The position numbers and the translations under genes were made by a program. A model generated the notes under the pieces. That model was given only the letters and a program-made list of their open reading frames with translations. It was not told the origin of the DNA and did not search any database. DNA of 64,000 bases from Flavobacterium segetis (lineage in GTDB: Bacteria > Bacteroidota > Bacteroidia > Flavobacteriales > Flavobacteriaceae), in NCBI RefSeq assembly GCF_900129575.1, contig NZ_FQWE01000005.1, positions 1-64,000 on the forward strand, read 5' to 3'. This document shows, piece after piece, positions 1 to 8,958 of this stretch (within the stretch, counting starts at the first letter, position 1; the number at the start of each line of letters is the position of its first letter).

Positions 1-52
1 CGCCTGCGCAGATGGTACTGCAGTTATGTGGGAGAGTATGTCGTCGCCTTTC
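1..52 (+). rRNA. rrf: 5S ribosomal RNA, 3' end (partial)
   Basis: The first ~50 bases contain the typical 3' arm of bacterial 5S rRNA: ATGGTACTGC, then GTGGGAGAGTATGTCGTCGCC. The 5' part lies outside the window. A strong terminator follows immediately, so this is the end of an rRNA operon on the plus strand. The exact mature 3' end is uncertain by a few bases. Confidence 0.9.
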
Positions 53-55
53 TTT

Positions 56-88
56 AAAAACCCTTCGTCAATTGATGAAGGGTTTTTT
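56..88 (+). terminator. rRNA operon terminator
   Basis: Inverted repeat AAAAACCCTTC / GAAGGGTTTTT with a 10-base loop, followed by further T residues. It sits directly after the 5S rRNA and ends the operon. Confidence 0.9.
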
Positions 89-164
89 GTTTATAAAATG
101 TCTTCTCCTGAAATAGCGATACGTAAAAAGTATCCTAATGGAAAACTCACAAGAACCACGCTAC

Positions 165-541
165 ATGAAGCGAACTCAAAAACACTATTCTACTCTTTTA
201 AATTATAAATTGTACAATAGATAGAGCGTGGTACATCCACGGTTAGTGAAGCTACAAATCGTTATGAAATTCAATGTAGAAAAACTGTCGTTAATTGGCT
301 CAGAAAATTAGGTAACTTTGATTAGGATAATCAAACACCATCAAAGATGCCAAAATCACCCGAACACAAAATAATGGAACTTGAAACTCAAATTAAATTA
401 TTAGAGAAGCAAAAAGCACTATTAGAGCGAGAAGTTTTTGTAGCTGATAAGAAAGCTATCATTTTTGATATGATGATTGATATTGTAGAAAAAGAATATC
501 AAATTGACATCACAAAAATTCCTTACCCGAACAATCAATAA
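165..541 (+). pseudogene. IS3-family OrfA (HTH protein) remnant
   Basis: Fragments in different frames together rebuild an IS3 OrfA. The start is MKRTQKHYST at 165. A helix-turn-helix part at about 220-326 reads SEATNRYEI...VVNWLRKLGNFD. The C-terminal leucine-rich coiled coil begins at 347 (KIMELETQIKLLEKQ) and ends with ADKKAIIFDMMIDI, typical for this family. At least two frameshifts and an in-frame stop separate the pieces, so no complete DNA-binding protein can be made. Confidence 0.85.
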
Positions 542-1412
542 TTTTAAACAAGAACAAAAACAAAGAGTAATGTTTGTCTGTACTTTATTCGGGGTAGACA
601 GACAGCTTTATTATGGAAAAACAACAAGAAGAAAAACAAGACATTCTAATGCTTCAAAAGTAGTTTTCCTGGTTTTAGAAATAAGACAAGCTATGTCCAG
701 AATTGGAGCAAAGAAGCTTTATTTTCTTTTAAACAGTGAATTAAAAGGGCTAAAATTTGAAGAGACAAATTCATTGATCTTTTAAGAGCAATTTATTTAT
801 TGTTTGCCCCAAAACGGGATCAAGAACAAAACTCGGGTATTAAGCAAATAATTTAGTTAATCTAAATAGGAAGAAAGCATCAAAATCAGATTCTTGAATT
901 ACAAATCCAACGGCCTGAACAAGTCTGGGTATCTGACATTACTTATATTGGAAAAAGAGAGAATCTGTGCTATTTAAGTTTGGTAACCGATGCCTATTCT
1001 AAGAAAATAATGGGATTTTATATAGCAGATAATATGAATACTGAAAGTAGTATGGTAGCGCTGAAAAACGCAGTGAAAAACAGAAAGTATACGAGTCTCT
1101 CACTAATTCATCATTCCGATAGAGGATTACAATATTATCTTAATGATTATCAAAAATACTCAAAAAAGCAATATAATATGCAGTATGACACAAAATTCAG
1201 ATCCTTATGAAAATGCTGGAGCAGAAAGGATAAACGGCATTTTAAAGCAAGAATTTGCTATTTATAAGTTTAACGCAGCGCTTCTAGTGATGAAATTCTT
1301 ACTTAAAAATGTAATAGAAATTTACAATGAAAAAAGGCCTCATTACTCTAATTACATGCTAACACCAAACCAAATGCATCAAAAGAATAAAATAATAATG
1401 CGAACCTACTAA
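504..1412 (+). pseudogene. IS3-family OrfB transposase remnant (DDE integrase core)
   Basis: The N-terminal segment (504-785) has the HTH_21-like region VLEIRQAMSRIGAKKLY. After a damaged stretch of about 130 bp, the rve integrase core follows in shifted frames. All three catalytic positions are recognisable: D in WVSDITYI (about 930-955), D in HHSDRGLQY (about 1122-1135) and E in ENAGAERINGILKQE (from about 1210). The end is the typical LTPNQMHQKN. Frameshifts near 785-900 and at about 1190 make it a pseudogene. In normal IS3 elements OrfB is made by -1 frameshifting from OrfA; here the overlap at 504-541 is still visible. Confidence 0.88.
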
Positions 1413-1416
1413 ACAA

Positions 1417-1450
1417 TAAACACTTGGAAGAACGTTCTTGCAAGTGTTTA
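1417..1450. terminator. Perfect inverted repeat at the end of the IS remnant
   Basis: TAAACACTTG (1417-1426) and CAAGTGTTTA (1441-1450) are a perfect 10-bp inverted repeat. The segment between them holds the palindrome AAGAACGTTCTT, so a long hairpin can form. It follows the transposase stop codon and lies before the right end of the IS. There is no long T-run, so termination is an inference. Confidence 0.5.
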
Positions 1451-1689
1451 ATTAATTATTTTTGTCTAATAATCTGTATCGATTATTCAGGACGAGACAT
1501 ATTATGTTTACAAAATTATTTCTTGAACTTACAAAAATTAATATGATTAAATATTAAATTTCTCACGCTTCGGTAGGAGGTATTAATCTGCTTATCACAA
1601 AATTTTCAAATAGGTTAAATTGAAACTTTTGTAGTTCGGGTATTTCCCTCCTTAGCTATCTTATTTAAAAAGAAACTAAATGTTATCAT

Positions 1690-2559
1690 TTAACGCCTAT
1701 GTTTCCATCTTTTGTGAGTCCAAAAATAATATTCTGGAGCTTCTATTATTTGTTTTTCGACTTCTTTTATATATGCTGATGTAATTTCAAAATTAGGAAT
1801 TGAATTAGGATCGTCGCTAAGTGGTATTATCGTTAGTTCATAGTATCCTCGTTTTATTTTTTTTACTTTAGCAAAAACAACAGTCATATCGTATTTTTTT
1901 GCTAGCATTTCTGGTCCAGTGTGAACAGGCACTTCTATACCCATAAAACTTTCCCAATGAAATATTCGATCTGCTTTTGGTGATTGATCACTAGCTAAAC
2001 CGTACACGCATTGTATATTACTTTTGTGGTTGTTCGAAATTAATGGTATGGTAAGACTCGTTGGTACTAATTCTGTATTATATTTTGATCGAATATCACG
2101 TACTAATTTATCAAAATATATATTTGCTAATTTTTTATATACAGCTACTCCCTTAATTGATAACTTTTGGTTCAGTGTAATTAGCCATTCCCAGCTTGCA
2201 TAGTGAGCAGCGATTAGCATAATGCTTTTTCCTTTTGCTTCGTATTCTTTTATTATTTCTAAATTTGTTATTGTAAATCTTTTGTTCATTTCCTCCGATG
2301 AAATAGTCATTGTTTTGATCATTTCTAAAAACATATCGCAAAGATGATGGTATGATTTTTTTTCAATTTCGAGACGTTCAAGATCGTTAAGATTTGGCAA
2401 AGCTAAAGCTAAATTAGCTCTTACTGTTTTTTTTCTATAGCCAATTACGTAATAAACAAGTATATAAATTAGGTCGGATAAGAAGTAAAAAATCCTAAAA
2501 GGAAGAATTGAAATAAGCCACAAAACGGGAAATGCGATTATAAAAACGAGAAATTGCAT
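1690..2559 (-). CDS. LpxL/HtrB-type lysophospholipid (lipid A) acyltransferase
   Basis: The protein is 289 aa, the usual length for the LpxL/LpxM (LABLE) acyltransferase family, which moves acyl chains onto lipid A precursors or related lipids at the inner membrane. An N-terminal membrane anchor spans residues 1-40. The catalytic H-x4-D/E motif is seen as H119-YASW-E124. The C-terminus ends with YYFWTHKRWK, which is strongly conserved in the family. The gene stands alone and is divergent from the rhomboid gene at 2675. The exact acceptor and acyl chain cannot be told from sequence. Confidence 0.88.
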   Translation of the reverse strand: MQFLVFIIAFPVLWLISILPFRIFYFLSDLIYILVYYVIGYRKKTVRANLALALPNLNDLERLEIEKKSYHHLCDMFLEMIKTMTISSEEMNKRFTITNLEIIKEYEAKGKSIMLIAAHYASWEWLITLNQKLSIKGVAVYKKLANIYFDKLVRDIRSKYNTELVPTSLTIPLISNNHKSNIQCVYGLASDQSPKADRIFHWESFMGIEVPVHTGPEMLAKKYDMTVVFAKVKKIKRGYYELTIIPLSDDPNSIPNFEITSAYIKEVEKQIIEAPEYYFWTHKRWKHRR

Positions 2560-2644
2560 GCTATAATATTTCTTGCAAAGATAAGGTAAAAATATAGATT
2601 GATATTAATATTGGTTAGTTGCAGTAGTGGCATTATAGAATTGC

Positions 2645-2652
2645 TATCTTTA
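2645..2652 (+). promoter_or_regulatory. Candidate -7 promoter box of the rhomboid gene
   Basis: TATCTTTA fits the Bacteroidota -7 consensus TAnnTTTG with one change and lies 22 bases before the ATG at 2675. A TTG 23 bases upstream of it could serve as the -33 element. Confidence 0.4.
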
Positions 2653-2674
2653 CAAATCACAATAAAAATATCTT

Positions 2675-3313
2675 ATGAATACCGTATTGATAGTAATAAT
2701 TCTTGCAAATGTTTTATTCAGTTATAAAGGTTTTAACGATCTTTTGTTTTTTAGAAAATACGAATTTCATGTTGGAAGTATTCGTTCAGGAGAACAAGTA
2801 AGAATGTTGTCTTCTGCATTTTTGCATGTTGATATTACACATTTAATTTTCAATATGCTGACTCTTTGGTTTTTTGCGCCAGTTGTAATTAATTTAATGG
2901 GTAGTTTCTCGTTTATATTAATTTATTTTGGAAGTTTAATATTTGGTAATTTACTTACAATGGTATTTCTTAAAGATGATTATGGATACAGAGCAGTTGG
3001 TGCTTCTGGAGCTGTGACAGGAGTTTTATATTCGGCTATTTTATTACAGCCTGATATGATGTTAGGGATATTTTTTATAATACCAATGCCTGCTTACATT
3101 TTTGGAATATTGTATTTATTATATTCTATTTACGGAATGAGAGCTAAGAATGATAATATTGGGCATACAGCGCACTTTGGTGGAGCTGTAGGTGGTTATT
3201 TAATTACCTTAGTTAAAGAGCCATCTCTTCTCGTAGATCATACTTTAATGGTTGTATTACTAGCAATTCCGATAGTGATCCTTTTTGTGATGCAAAAGGT
3301 TGGTAAATTATAG
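2675..3313 (+). CDS. Rhomboid family intramembrane serine protease
   Basis: A 212-aa polytopic membrane protein with about six hydrophobic segments. The catalytic serine lies in GASG (S111). The partner histidine is H167 in AHFGG of a later helix. The supporting residues H51, H56 and N60 in HVDITHLIFN match the rhomboid signature. Rhomboids cut membrane helices within the bilayer; the substrate here is unknown. The compact form without extra cytosolic domains is usual for Bacteroidota. The next gene begins 50 bp downstream and may be cotranscribed. Confidence 0.92.
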   Translation: MNTVLIVIILANVLFSYKGFNDLLFFRKYEFHVGSIRSGEQVRMLSSAFLHVDITHLIFNMLTLWFFAPVVINLMGSFSFILIYFGSLIFGNLLTMVFLKDDYGYRAVGASGAVTGVLYSAILLQPDMMLGIFFIIPMPAYIFGILYLLYSIYGMRAKNDNIGHTAHFGGAVGGYLITLVKEPSLLVDHTLMVVLLAIPIVILFVMQKVGKL

Positions 3314-3362
3314 TGGCACAACTTTTGAAAAGAGTGACTACAAACAATTAAATTTTAGAAAA

Positions 3363-4052
3363 ATGAAAAAAGCACTAACTATCTTGTCGATCTTATTTAT
3401 AACATTCTCTTATGGACAAGAGGTCAAACAAATTCCTCAAATAAACGTGAGTGGGGAAGGTAAAGTAAAAGTTGTTCCTGATGAAGCGACTATCGAAGTT
3501 ACAGTTGAAACGAAAGGTAATAATTCGCAAGACGTTAAAAAGCAAAATGACATAAAGATTGAGGCCGTATTAAAATTTATAAAAAAAATGAATTTAGCAT
3601 CATCTGATTTTAGAACACAGCGTGTTGCATTAAATCCACAGTACGATTATGAAAAAAAGAAACATAATTACAATGCAACTCAAACAATAGAAATTCTACT
3701 AAAAGATTTATCGAAATATGATGAATTGATGGAAGGATTAGTAGATGCGGGAATTAATAGGATTGACAATGTAACGTTCCAATCATCCAAGTTAGCCCAA
3801 TATCAATCAGAAGCCAGAAAATTAGCCATAAAAGAAGCAAAATTAAAAGCAGAAGATTATGTTTCAGTGATAGGACAAAAAGTAGGTCGTGCTATGACAA
3901 TATCGGACAATACACAAAATTATTACCCACAACCTAGATACGCAGCAATGAAAACAATGGAAATGGCCGATATGTCAACTCCAAGGGAGACTCTTGCAAT
4001 GGGTGAAATAAATATTACGGCAAATGTTACAGTTAGTTTTATTTTAGAATAA
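3363..4052 (+). CDS. SIMPL (DUF541) domain protein, exported
   Basis: A 229-aa protein when started at the ATG at 3363. The longer open frame from 3300 overlaps the rhomboid gene and would hide the signal peptide (MKKALTILSILFITFSYGQ), so 3363 is preferred. The mature part has the SIMPL/DUF541 features: VSGEGKVKVVPDEATIEVTV at the start, a central region ending DNVTFQSSKL, and the alanine/lysine-rich helix around EARKLAIKEAKLKAE. These periplasmic proteins form ring-like assemblies; their biochemical role in Bacteroidota is not settled. Confidence 0.88.
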   Translation: MKKALTILSILFITFSYGQEVKQIPQINVSGEGKVKVVPDEATIEVTVETKGNNSQDVKKQNDIKIEAVLKFIKKMNLASSDFRTQRVALNPQYDYEKKKHNYNATQTIEILLKDLSKYDELMEGLVDAGINRIDNVTFQSSKLAQYQSEARKLAIKEAKLKAEDYVSVIGQKVGRAMTISDNTQNYYPQPRYAAMKTMEMADMSTPRETLAMGEINITANVTVSFILE

Positions 4053-4064
4053 TTAGTAGAAACC

Positions 4065-4093
4065 TTGCGTAAAATATCGTAGTTCTATATTTG
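4065..4093 (+). promoter_or_regulatory. Strong Bacteroidota-type promoter with no gene downstream
   Basis: TTG at 4065-4067, an 18-base spacer, then TATATTTG at 4086-4093, an exact match to TAnnTTTG. Transcription to the right would start near 4100 and would meet the hairpin terminator at 4106-4160 at once, before the convergent gene. See findings. Confidence 0.5.
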
Positions 4094-4105
4094 CGACAAA
4101 AATTT

Positions 4106-4160
4106 AAAGAGAATTTGATAATCGAAAATTAATTTCCGATTATCAAATTCTCTTTTTTTT
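4106..4160. terminator. Bidirectional terminator, 19-bp perfect stem
   Basis: AAAGAGAATTTGATAATCG (4106-4124) pairs perfectly with 4137-4155 across a 12-base loop and is followed by a T-run to 4160. It lies between two convergent genes and can stop transcription from both sides. Confidence 0.9.
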
Positions 4161-4168
4161 ATCACTTT

Positions 4169-4840
4169 CTAAACGGAAAGATTATCTAATAAATGAAATA
4201 CTCCAAAAGAAGATGAAATGTGAAAATTTGGCTTTTCAGTATTTGGGTCTACCCAAGAAATATAATTGGGTTCAAAAATAGATTTCTCTATTTCATTGTA
4301 TTTTGCTCTAAAAATTCCAGTTTCAATTTTGTTATCCTGTAAAATGTTTAGCATTTTTAATGATGAAATACTAATGCTACCTTCAATACTATAGCTTTGA
4401 TCTTGTATGGACGATTTAACTTCTAAATGACCTTGTGGCCAATTCCACTCAAAGTCAAAATTCTTATTGGGATATGCTACAAAATCCATGATGCGCGCAG
4501 CAGTGTCTATTTCCAAGCAATAATAGGGATTGAGCGAGTTGTCAGGTCTAAAAAAAAGTTCAACTCTATCTGAATTTCCAATACTTTGAATACTATCATC
4601 TTTTTTATCAATACGAATTAGCGTTTCAAAAATCGTAAAACAAAAAAATAAGTTCACACCATCCCATAATGCTTTAAATTCCATTTTTGATGGCAGGTTT
4701 GTGTCCCAAGGCGAACTAAAATCAGTCAAGATCATCGCTTGATTCCATAAATTATTAGTGCCTTCACCGGTAATTTCTAGCGTATCTTTCTCTATCCGAT
4801 GCACTTCATATTGTTTCATTTCTTGTGTCATATTCTGCAT
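4169..4840 (-). CDS. CBM9-like (carbohydrate-binding family 9-like) protein
   Basis: A 223-aa protein without a signal peptide. The fold signature of CBM9-like domains is visible: an early LWNQA...LTDFSSPW segment, FKALWDGVNLFFCF, SDRVELFFRP, YYCLEIDTAARIMD and a late FEPNYISWVDP...HISSSFG stretch. Such domains bind carbohydrate ends in xylanases, but single-domain versions are common in flavobacteria and have no proved role. The gene stands alone and is convergent with the SIMPL gene. Confidence 0.75.
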   Translation of the reverse strand: MQNMTQEMKQYEVHRIEKDTLEITGEGTNNLWNQAMILTDFSSPWDTNLPSKMEFKALWDGVNLFFCFTIFETLIRIDKKDDSIQSIGNSDRVELFFRPDNSLNPYYCLEIDTAARIMDFVAYPNKNFDFEWNWPQGHLEVKSSIQDQSYSIEGSISISSLKMLNILQDNKIETGIFRAKYNEIEKSIFEPNYISWVDPNTEKPNFHISSSFGVFHLLDNLSV

Positions 4841-5070
4841 TATATTTATTTTAGATCGAATTTTTTAGATAAAGAAATTATTACAGTCGCTGAAGAATAA
4901 TATTCACAATCAAATTTACAATATAAATGCTTAACGAGAAATAAAAGCCACCGTTAGTTTTAACATTTTAAGAATGCTTAAATACTTTTTTTTGAAGTTT
5001 GAAAGACTTTGTTGGTGTCCAATTGATTCAATATCGATTAGATAAGTTTGTTATAAATTCCCCGTATTTT

Positions 5071-5634
5071 TTAGTAATACAGCCTAAAATCTAAAAGTTT
5101 ACAAATAGCATAATACTTTTGATGTAATTCTTCCACAATTTCAACTAAATCATCTTGATCTTGGAACAAGCTAAAAAAAACTTTGTCTAAATGGATACTG
5201 CTAAAATTATTAAATGCCGCTCCGTAGCCAGAAACTGCTCTGGCGCCTGTAACATCGATAAAATATTGTGCTTCGTCATTACTTAAATCTAATACTTTTT
5301 CATTGGCAAAATGGACAATTTTACCTTTCAATTTCCCTTCAAATAGTTCTGCTATTTCTTCTAAACTGTAATAATAATCATGAATACAAATAGTGTTTTC
5401 TTGTCCTTGCATGACAAAATAAATTATCTCATAATCTTTAAAATTATGATCGTCATAAAGTAATGCGTTTAAACTTTCTTCAAGTCCCTCGATAGTGTCA
5501 CAGGTTTTGTAAATACTCGCTAATCCATACTCGAGCGCTAGTTGTTCTAAGTGCTGCACTACTTCGGTATTGTTTTCTATTTCCAAATCAGGAACTGCTT
5601 CAAGGCAGAAAATAAATGTATCTTGATCCATCAT
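5071..5634 (-). CDS. DUF6642-like protein with possible inactive caspase-like fold
   Basis: A 187-aa soluble protein. The order of segments (short N-terminal strand, EIIYFVMQG, a SLEEIAELFEGKLKGKIVHF block, then FIDVTGARAVSGYG) resembles small caspase-like families that I recall as DUF6642, where the same blocks read FHG and HFGSC. Here the histidine position is Q76 and the cysteine position is E112, so a protease would be inactive. Both the family link and the loss are from memory of the pattern, not from an alignment. The gene stands alone, with 230 bp before the start of the CBM9-like gene on the same strand. Confidence 0.5.
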   Translation of the reverse strand: MMDQDTFIFCLEAVPDLEIENNTEVVQHLEQLALEYGLASIYKTCDTIEGLEESLNALLYDDHNFKDYEIIYFVMQGQENTICIHDYYYSLEEIAELFEGKLKGKIVHFANEKVLDLSNDEAQYFIDVTGARAVSGYGAAFNNFSSIHLDKVFFSLFQDQDDLVEIVEELHQKYYAICKLLDFRLYY

Positions 5635-5889
5635 TTCTTAGTAGGTGTTGTTTATTGCAAATTTAAGTTTTATGGTATTAATTACTAAGCTGTATCAATA
5701 CAATTAACACACTTTTTGCACTGTTTTTAATTCAAGTTTATGTCTGTTAATTCGGTAATTAAAAATGATTGCATGATGAGTCTTGCTTAAATACAAGCTT
5801 TTAGAGGCTAGTTTATCAAAAAAAATTATGAAGTAAGACTCATAAAATCGATAGTTTAAAATTTTAAGTAATTTTGAAATTCAGCGAAC

Positions 5890-8800
5890 TTAATTTTTAA
5901 TTGATGAAATGGGATTCATTTTATGCCGTGGCAAATTAATATCTTGTGGGTAAGGTGCTCGATGTGTCATACTCACGTCTTCTTTAATTTGTTGGTGCGC
6001 TTTGTACTGCCTATCACTTGAATTAGAATATCTTGGATCAGGAATAAAAGGCATTTTAGCCATTTTGACGATAGTAATGGTAGGGAAGTGGTAATCCACT
6101 TCGACAGTGCCTAATAGTAAATAGCAACCGCCACCTTGAAAAGGATATTGCTTTAAACTATTAGGAAAATGTGCTGTGTCAAAAAAATGTCCTTCGGCAT
6201 CAACCCAAGTGCCAAAAAACATAGCGCCCATTTTAGTAGGAACGTGTTTTCGAGAGATAAGATACGCTAGCATTTTGACCGTTTTCTTGTGGTAATGCAA
6301 TAAATCTTTAGACAAAACATCTCCTCTATATTTAGTTTGTAATAAGTCAAAAGGCGAACAAGAAACAGGAAAGCTTAATAGTTCTATTTCGTCGAAAGCA
6401 TCTTCAAATGAAGAGCGTTCGAGTACTGGAAGCTCGTATTCCTTAACCGGTTCTTGAAGTAACATTAGATTCCGATTCTCAGGTTTAAAATTCACTAATA
6501 TCAATCGTGCTATAACTAGTAATTGATTTTTTGTTTGACCTGTAAAATGAAAAGCACCAATGAAAATCAATAATTGAATTCCCTCAATCCCTATGGGAAT
6601 GCGATTGATAAAATCTTCTAGCGATTTGTATTTTCCGTTCTTTTCGCGTTCTAGAACAATATGATGCGCTACTTTGGCTTCAAGCCCTTCGAGATGCATC
6701 AAACCCAGAAAGACTTGAATTCCGTAAACAGTTGCTTCATAATCACTGTTGTTTACGCAAGGAGTATTTATAATTCCACCTGACATTTTTGCTTCGTGTA
6801 CATACACTTCTGTACGATAAAAACCACCTTGATTATTTATAACTGCCACCATAAATTCTACGGGATAATTCACTTTCAAAAACAAACTTTGATAACTTTC
6901 TACAGCATAAGAAGCGGAATGCGCCTTGCAAAAGGAATAACCTGCAAAGGATTCAATTTGGCGATAAATTTCTTGACTGAGTGCTTCGGGATGCCCTTTT
7001 TGTTGGCAACAAGCAAAAAAGTTATCTTTTACTTTTTGTAATGCGGCGGCTGAACGTCCTTTACCACTCATGGCACGACGCAAAATATCACCGTCAGATG
7101 CGGGAACGCCTGCAAAGTGAAGCGCAATTTTGATCACATCTTCCTGATACACCATAATACCGTAGGTTTCGCCTAATTGCTCTTTGAAAACGGCATGAAA
7201 ATATTCGAATTGTTCCGGATGATTGTGCCTAAAAATATATTCTTTCATCATTCCACTTTGAGCAACACCAGGCCGAATAATAGAGGAAGCTGCCACTAGT
7301 GTTTTGTAATTGTCGCATTTTAGTCTTCGCAATAAACCTCGCATAGCAGGACTTTCTATGTAAAAACAGCCAATAGTGTTCCCAATACTTAAATAGTCGT
7401 TGCACTTTGCTTCATTTTTTGATAATTTGATGTCTCGAATATTAACTTCAATACCTCGATTTTTTTTGATCAGTTTTACCGAATCATCAATGTGACCAAT
7501 ACCGCGCTGACTTAAAATATCAAATTTTTCAAAACCGATATCTTCAGCAACATGCATGTCAAAAAGTACGATGGGAAATCCTTTAGGAGGCATTTCTAAA
7601 ACCGTATAATTTGTAATAGGTTCTTCAGAAATTAATATTCCACAAGAATGCATGCTGCGTTGATTGGGATATTTTTCGAGCAGCATTCCATATTTTTGTA
7701 CTAATGAAACTATCGAATTAGTGTCGTGCAGTTGCATTGGGTTTTTAGCAAGCGCATCTAATTCTTCTTTGGGTAAACCAAAAACTTTCCCGACTTCCCT
7801 AAAAATTGAGCGATATTTAAATTCTACATTGGTTCCGCAAAAAGCGACATGTTCTCGACCATATCGATTAAAAATATATTCGAGGATCATATCCCGTTCT
7901 TTCCAACTCCAATCAATATCAAAATCAGGCGGACTTTTGCGGTTGAGGTTTAAGAAACGCTCAAAATATAAATCGAGTTCAAGCGGACAAATAGCAGTGA
8001 TTCCTAAACAATAACTCACAATACTATTAGCGCCACTACCGCGACCAATGTGCATGAAACCCATACTATTGCTATATCGAATGATATCCCAAGTGATTAA
8101 AAAATAACCACTAAATTTCAATTCGTGTATGACTTTTAATTCCTTTTCTACTCTGGCTTTTGCCAATGGATTGTTGTTGCCATATTTTTTTATTAATCCT
8201 TGATTAGCAAGACTGGTTAGGAGTTGGATATCATTATCGCTACTTTCTGTGTAATTGGTTTTATTTTTTGGTGTTTTAAATTCAAATTCAAAATTACATT
8301 CTTCAATGATATTTTCTGTATTTCTAATAATTTGGGGATATTCACTAAATTTTATTAACAGTTCTTCTAGTGGAATCATTGTCTCTGAAGTAGTGCAATA
8401 ATCAGCCTCATTAAGTTTTGATAAAATAATATTAGTATCAATAGCCCGCAATATTTTATGCAGGTTGAATTCTTTTTTAGTGCGAAATGTTACCGGTTGA
8501 AAAACGACCATTCTATCTGCTTTTTCTTTCCATTTATCATGAAAAAGTAGCGGAAGTTGTTCTGAACGTATGCCTAAAAATTCAAAATCTTGGAAGTTAT
8601 TAGGAGCATTTTCGATGGGATAAATTACAGTAACATTTTCAAACTTTGGTGCGCAATTGGGTAGGGGAGTTCCATCAAAATTATGTTTAGTCAAAAACCG
8701 ATTCATTTCGGCGAGACCTTTTGCATTTTTAGCTAAGCCAATGTAAAGCAGTTGGTTATTACATCTAAATTCGATGCCTACAATTGATTTTATGTTTACC

Positions 8801-8958
8801 GCTTGGCATTCTTTTATAAAATCATAAATTCCAGTAACGGTATTAATATCCGTTAGCGCCATCGCTTTTACATTAGATTGCACCCCAAGTTGCACTAACT
8901 CAGTTAATGGAATAGTGCCGTAACGCAGGCTATGATAGGAATGACAATTAAGGTACAT
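5890..8958 (-). CDS. dnaE2: Error-prone DNA polymerase III alpha-type subunit (DnaE2/ImuC-like)
   Basis: A 1022-aa C-family DNA polymerase, shorter than the replicative DnaE. The palm motif PDFDIDW carries D347 and D349, and the third acidic residue is D480 in FEKFDIL. The region HIGRGSGANS (303-312) is also conserved. An OB-like domain lies near the C-terminus. The N-terminal PHP domain has lost metal ligands: the family's HxH reads YLN near residue 2 and TDHG reads TDIN at 36-39, so it should have no nuclease activity. The start overlaps the end of dinB by 11 bp, so the pair is translationally coupled. It probably copies past DNA damage as part of a mutasome with the neighbouring Y-family polymerase. 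Confidence 0.88.
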   Translation of the reverse strand: MYLNCHSYHSLRYGTIPLTELVQLGVQSNVKAMALTDINTVTGIYDFIKECQAVNIKSIVGIEFRCNNQLLYIGLAKNAKGLAEMNRFLTKHNFDGTPLPNCAPKFENVTVIYPIENAPNNFQDFEFLGIRSEQLPLLFHDKWKEKADRMVVFQPVTFRTKKEFNLHKILRAIDTNIILSKLNEADYCTTSETMIPLEELLIKFSEYPQIIRNTENIIEECNFEFEFKTPKNKTNYTESSDNDIQLLTSLANQGLIKKYGNNNPLAKARVEKELKVIHELKFSGYFLITWDIIRYSNSMGFMHIGRGSGANSIVSYCLGITAICPLELDLYFERFLNLNRKSPPDFDIDWSWKERDMILEYIFNRYGREHVAFCGTNVEFKYRSIFREVGKVFGLPKEELDALAKNPMQLHDTNSIVSLVQKYGMLLEKYPNQRSMHSCGILISEEPITNYTVLEMPPKGFPIVLFDMHVAEDIGFEKFDILSQRGIGHIDDSVKLIKKNRGIEVNIRDIKLSKNEAKCNDYLSIGNTIGCFYIESPAMRGLLRRLKCDNYKTLVAASSIIRPGVAQSGMMKEYIFRHNHPEQFEYFHAVFKEQLGETYGIMVYQEDVIKIALHFAGVPASDGDILRRAMSGKGRSAAALQKVKDNFFACCQQKGHPEALSQEIYRQIESFAGYSFCKAHSASYAVESYQSLFLKVNYPVEFMVAVINNQGGFYRTEVYVHEAKMSGGIINTPCVNNSDYEATVYGIQVFLGLMHLEGLEAKVAHHIVLEREKNGKYKSLEDFINRIPIGIEGIQLLIFIGAFHFTGQTKNQLLVIARLILVNFKPENRNLMLLQEPVKEYELPVLERSSFEDAFDEIELLSFPVSCSPFDLLQTKYRGDVLSKDLLHYHKKTVKMLAYLISRKHVPTKMGAMFFGTWVDAEGHFFDTAHFPNSLKQYPFQGGGCYLLLGTVEVDYHFPTITIVKMAKMPFIPDPRYSNSSDRQYKAHQQIKEDVSMTHRAPYPQDINLPRHKMNPISSIKN

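Larger units (their letters stand above)
98..1500 (+). mobile_element. Degenerate IS3-family insertion sequence
   Basis: About 1.4 kb bounded by imperfect terminal inverted repeats. The left end (99-118) begins TGTCTTCTCCTGAA and the right end (1480-1499) ends TTCAGGACGAGACA; the outer 14 positions match except for two. Inside are remains of the two overlapping frames usual for IS3 elements. Both are broken by frameshifts and stop codons, so the element is inactive by itself. No clear 3-bp target duplication remains. It was inserted just after the terminator of the rRNA operon. Confidence 0.88.

Noticed and set aside
26..208. 60-codon frame at the left edge
   Set aside because: It begins inside the 5S rRNA and runs through the terminator into the IS end.
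1560..1690. AGGAGG/CCTCC blocks in the gap after the IS element
   Set aside because: They do not form a stable hairpin and match no known RNA.
3300..3362. Longer start of the SIMPL gene
   Set aside because: It overlaps the rhomboid gene and places 21 residues before a clear signal peptide.
5776..5843. 9-bp inverted repeat ATGAGTCTT/AAGACTCAT with a 50-base spacer downstream of dnaE2
   Set aside because: Short arms, long spacer and no T-run; expected by chance in a sequence of this length.
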